From: Kribbella qitaiheensis
GTDB lineage: Bacteria; Actinomycetota; Actinomycetes; Propionibacteriales; Kribbellaceae
Reading direction: 5' to 3'
Assembly (NCBI RefSeq): GCF_014217565.1
Contig: NZ_CP043661.1
Coordinates: forward strand, 6,448,001-6,512,000
DNA length: 64,000 nucleotides
A program made the translations under genes and the position numbers. The notes under the pieces are model-generated. The model worked only from the letters and a program-made list of their open reading frames with translations, had not been told where the DNA came from and did not search any database. Of this stretch, positions 61,861-64,000 are shown in pieces. Position 1 is the stretch's first letter. The number at the start of each line of letters is the position of its first letter.

Positions 61861-62606
61861 GCGCCAAGTCGAAGCCGCTGCCGGCCCGTGGCGAACCGGG
61901 CGGTCCGCTCGAGCGGCAGATCATCCTCCGCAAGATCTCGCAGCGCCGCTGCGACCGGGCCCGCCGAGGCCTGCCAGCAGCCACCCCGATCGAATGGCTC
62001 GGCTGGGAGCCCCGCCGCCCACCGGCGGCAATGCCGGGCGCGTCGGCGCTCTCGGTGATGGCTGTGGTCGGCGATGTGGACTGCGAAGGCTTCATCGCCG
62101 GCCTGCTCGAGTTCGTTCACACCGTGCCGTTGGAAGACCGCGACTCCTGGTGGCGGAACCTCACGAAGACACTGTTTTTCAGAGGAAGCCCGACCGAGCA
62201 CGGCGCGATCGCATGGCTCGGGCCGGGTACGGCGGAACAGTTCGCCGACCTCGGCCTGGAGCGGTTCCACGAAACCTTGAAGCTGCCCGACGAACTCGAG
62301 CTCTACGTCCCCGGCGGTCCGCCCACCGGGCGGCGGATGTCGTTGCGAGTGGCAACGAAAGAGGTCACCGGCCGGGCGTATCTGACGCATCTGCAGCACG
62401 TGCTCAGCGAGGCCTACCTGCGCAGCTTCCTGCGGCCGGGGGATCGGCTGGAGGTACGGCACGAGGACAACCTCGACCCGGTCGAGGAGATCCCGGCCGG
62501 CAATCGCGACTTCGAGGCGCGGATCGCCAGCGACCCACGCAGTCCCGGCTGCCTGCGGCTGTACGCGAACCTCACGGTCGTCCCGGCGCTGCACGGAGCC
62601 CCCTGA
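61857..62606 (+). CDS. Protein of unknown function, translationally coupled to the kinase-like gene
   Basis: 249 aa, not recognised. A basic N-terminus (PLERQIILRKISQRRCDRARRGLP) is followed by a mixed alpha/beta protein: LSVMAVVGDVDCEGFIAGLLEFVHTVP, WWRNLTKTLFFRGSPTEHGAIAWLGPG and SLRVATKEVTGRAYLTHLQHVLSEAYLRSF. There is no signal peptide or membrane segment. It overlaps the kinase-like stop codon and is 73 bp before the first dioxygenase gene, so it should belong to the same transcript and pathway. Confidence 0.65.
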   Translation: MSAKSKPLPARGEPGGPLERQIILRKISQRRCDRARRGLPAATPIEWLGWEPRRPPAAMPGASALSVMAVVGDVDCEGFIAGLLEFVHTVPLEDRDSWWRNLTKTLFFRGSPTEHGAIAWLGPGTAEQFADLGLERFHETLKLPDELELYVPGGPPTGRRMSLRVATKEVTGRAYLTHLQHVLSEAYLRSFLRPGDRLEVRHEDNLDPVEEIPAGNRDFEARIASDPRSPGCLRLYANLTVVPALHGAP

Positions 62607-62679
62607 CGCAGTAGCGAAAAAGTATGGCCGCGCTGATGAGAGTGGAAGCAGGAGAGGGACCGATGGAAGGGCTGGACAG

Positions 62680-63630
62680 ATGAGCGCAGTGCAGCATTGG
62701 GAGCCGCGGGTGATCACGCCCGCCGAAGCCGGCGTGGCGCCGAGCGCGGCCGGGCTGATCGACTATCTGCGGGACCGCACCGATCAAGGGACCCTGGACC
62801 AGCTGCTGGTCGAGGAGAAGGCGCTGGTGTTCCGCGGCTTCGGCGTGGACCCCGACCACCTGGACCCGGTGATGGACCTGCTGCTGCCGGGCCGGCTGGC
62901 CTACGTGCATGGCAACTCGCCGCGGACCAAGGTCGGCGACAACGTCTACACCTCCACGGAGTACCCGCCGGAGTACACGATCTCGATGCACAACGAGCTC
63001 TCGTACGCGCACTCCTACCCGTCCCGGCTGATGTTCTTCTGCCAGCAGGCGGCCGAGACCGGCGGCGCCACCCCGGTGGTGGACGGCGTGCGCTGGCTGG
63101 AGGCGCTGGACGACGAGATCACCGCCGCCTTCGCCGATGGCGTCCGCTACCTGCAGAACCTGCACGGCGGGATGGGCCTGGGCAAAAGCTGGCAGGACAC
63201 CTTCGAGACCTCCGACCGTGACGAGGTGACCGCCTTCCTGGCCGAGTCCGCCGCCCAGGTGGAGTGGACCAAGGACGGGGGGCTGCGGATCATCCAGTTG
63301 CGTCCGGCAACGATCAAGCATCCGGTGACGAACACCGAGGTCTGGTTCAACCAGGCCGACCAGTGGCATCCGGCCGGCCTCGGTGACGAGACCGCGCGGG
63401 CACTGGCCCAGATCATGCCGGCCGAGGAACTGCCGCAGGCGGTCACGCTCGCCGACGGTACGCCGGTTCCGGACGCCTGGGCGGTGCAGATCCGCGACCG
63501 CGGCCTGGACTCGGCCGTCGACGTGAACTGGAACAGCGGCGACGTGCTGCTGATCGACAACCTGCTGGTCGGCCACGGCCGGCGCCCCTTCACCGGCGCG
63601 CGACGGGTTCTCGTCGCCATGTCGGCCTGA
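62680..63630 (+). CDS. TauD/SyrP-type Fe(II)/2-oxoglutarate-dependent dioxygenase
   Basis: 316 aa. ALVFRGFGV at the start and EYPPEYTISMHNELSYAHSYPSRLMFFC place the iron ligands His and Glu (HNE). GDVLLIDNLLVGHGRRPFTGARRVLVAMSA carries the distal His and the 2-oxoglutarate Arg. The clavaminate-synthase-like/SyrP branch hydroxylates amino acids, often on carrier proteins or as free Asp, Asn or Arg. A substrate in this cluster could be the Asn- or Dap-like residue. AAGGG lies 8 nt before the ATG. Confidence 0.9.
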   Translation: MSAVQHWEPRVITPAEAGVAPSAAGLIDYLRDRTDQGTLDQLLVEEKALVFRGFGVDPDHLDPVMDLLLPGRLAYVHGNSPRTKVGDNVYTSTEYPPEYTISMHNELSYAHSYPSRLMFFCQQAAETGGATPVVDGVRWLEALDDEITAAFADGVRYLQNLHGGMGLGKSWQDTFETSDRDEVTAFLAESAAQVEWTKDGGLRIIQLRPATIKHPVTNTEVWFNQADQWHPAGLGDETARALAQIMPAEELPQAVTLADGTPVPDAWAVQIRDRGLDSAVDVNWNSGDVLLIDNLLVGHGRRPFTGARRVLVAMSA

Positions 63631-63662
63631 GAATCCCGAACCCTGAGTAGGAGAGAAGAGCC

Positions 63663-64000
63663 ATGAGCACCCTGCCGTACGTCATCACCGGCACCCCGGA
63701 CGGTCCGGGCATCGTCGAGCGGCTGACCGCCGACGGCGCCGAGATCCGCAAGCTGCTGACCACCCACGGCGCGGTGATGCTGCGCGACTGCGAGGTCGAG
63801 GGCGTCGAGGGGATGGAGGAGGCGGTCAGGGCGCTGTCCGGCGAGCCCCTCAAGTACGCCGAGCGCTCGTCGCCGCGGCGGTCCATCAAGGGCAACGTCT
63901 ACACCTCGACGGACTACCCGCAGACCGAGGAGATCTTCCTGCACAACGAGAACTCCTACCAGGCGGCGTGGCCGCGGCTGCTCTACTTCTACTGCGACAT
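63663..64000 (+). CDS. Second TauD/SyrP-type dioxygenase (3' end outside window)
   Basis: The first 112 residues are seen. GAVMLRDCEVEGV, then SIKGNVYTSTDYPQTEEIFLHNENSYQAAWPRLLYFYCD, parallels the upstream dioxygenase, including the HNE iron-binding motif. GGAGAGAAG precedes the ATG at 63663; 32 bp after the previous gene. The distal His and Arg are beyond the edge. Probably hydroxylates another position or residue of the same product. Confidence 0.88.
   Translation, partial: MSTLPYVITGTPDGPGIVERLTADGAEIRKLLTTHGAVMLRDCEVEGVEGMEEAVRALSGEPLKYAERSSPRRSIKGNVYTSTDYPQTEEIFLHNENSYQAAWPRLLYFYCD

Larger units (their letters stand above)
30053..64000. other. Nonribosomal lipopeptide-type biosynthetic gene cluster (runs off the right edge)
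   Basis: A contiguous block: regulator, FAAL/ACP/acyl-CoA dehydrogenase acyl-starter genes, PPTase, Dap synthesis (SbnA/SbnB type), MbtH, two NRPS genes, carbamoyltransferase, exporter, kinase-like protein and two Fe/2OG dioxygenases. Core organisation is NRPS1 A-T-C-A-T and NRPS2 C-A-T-C-A-T-C-T-PBP-like. The left limit is set at the regulator because malQ is a housekeeping gene; the right limit is outside the window. Confidence 0.85.

Overview
The window is high-GC actinobacterial DNA: many GTG starts, ATGA-type start/stop overlaps, short intergenic gaps and actinobacterial gene neighbourhoods such as GTPase-ssb-ettA. Genome style and gene families fit a soil actinomycete (Kribbella/Nocardioidaceae-like or a related order). 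The genus cannot be fixed from the sequence alone.

Positions 1-30000 are mostly housekeeping and catabolic genes. In order they are: the tail of a membrane GTPase, ssb and ettA; a MarR/FAD-monooxygenase divergon and a MarR/YceI divergon; a TetR-controlled acyl-CoA dehydrogenase-thiolase-SDR operon; a two-ATPase, two-permease ABC operon; three tandem GNAT genes; a MaoC/SDR pair; two hot-dog thioesterases, a truncated haemoglobin and OsmC; a MarR/MFS operon; and ROK, MscS, DUF2157 and malQ. Several loci here are visibly decayed: an SDR+VOC remnant (1654-1955), a frameshifted membrane protein (3689-4889), a GDSL hydrolase missing its middle (6803-7192) and a GNAT missing its middle (16437-16634).

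From about 30 kb to the right edge lies a nonribosomal lipopeptide-type gene cluster, which continues past the window. A TrmB/LuxR-type regulator is followed on the minus strand by an acyl-starter block: ACP, acyl-CoA dehydrogenase, fatty acyl-AMP ligase (FAAL), 4'-phosphopantetheinyl transferase, then a second FAAL-like protein and two more dehydrogenase-like proteins. These last three have lost their catalytic residues. A 0.7 kb divergent intergenic region with four 20-bp tandem repeats separates this from the plus-strand block: sbnA/sbnB-type 2,3-diaminopropionate (Dap) synthesis, an MbtH-like protein, NRPS1 (A-T-C-A-T, interrupted by a +1 shift in a G run), NRPS2 (C-A-T-C-A-T-C-T-PBP-like terminal domain), an OTCase-family carbamoyltransferase with an altered HCLP motif, an MFS exporter, a P-loop kinase-like protein, an unrecognised protein and two TauD/SyrP-type dioxygenases.

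The genes suggest an unsaturated fatty-acylated short peptide built from Dap or Dap-derived (possibly carbamoylated, i.e. ureidoalanine-like) residues, hydroxylated by Fe/2-oxoglutarate enzymes, and released by a beta-lactamase/PBP-fold domain fused in cis instead of a normal thioesterase. The product is not identifiable from sequence alone. The most unusual points are the catalytically dead mirror set of ACAD/FAAL proteins, the two condensation domains with xHxxxEG active sites, the A-less last module, and the cis-fused PBP-type terminal domain lacking the usual Tyr-x-Asn motif.
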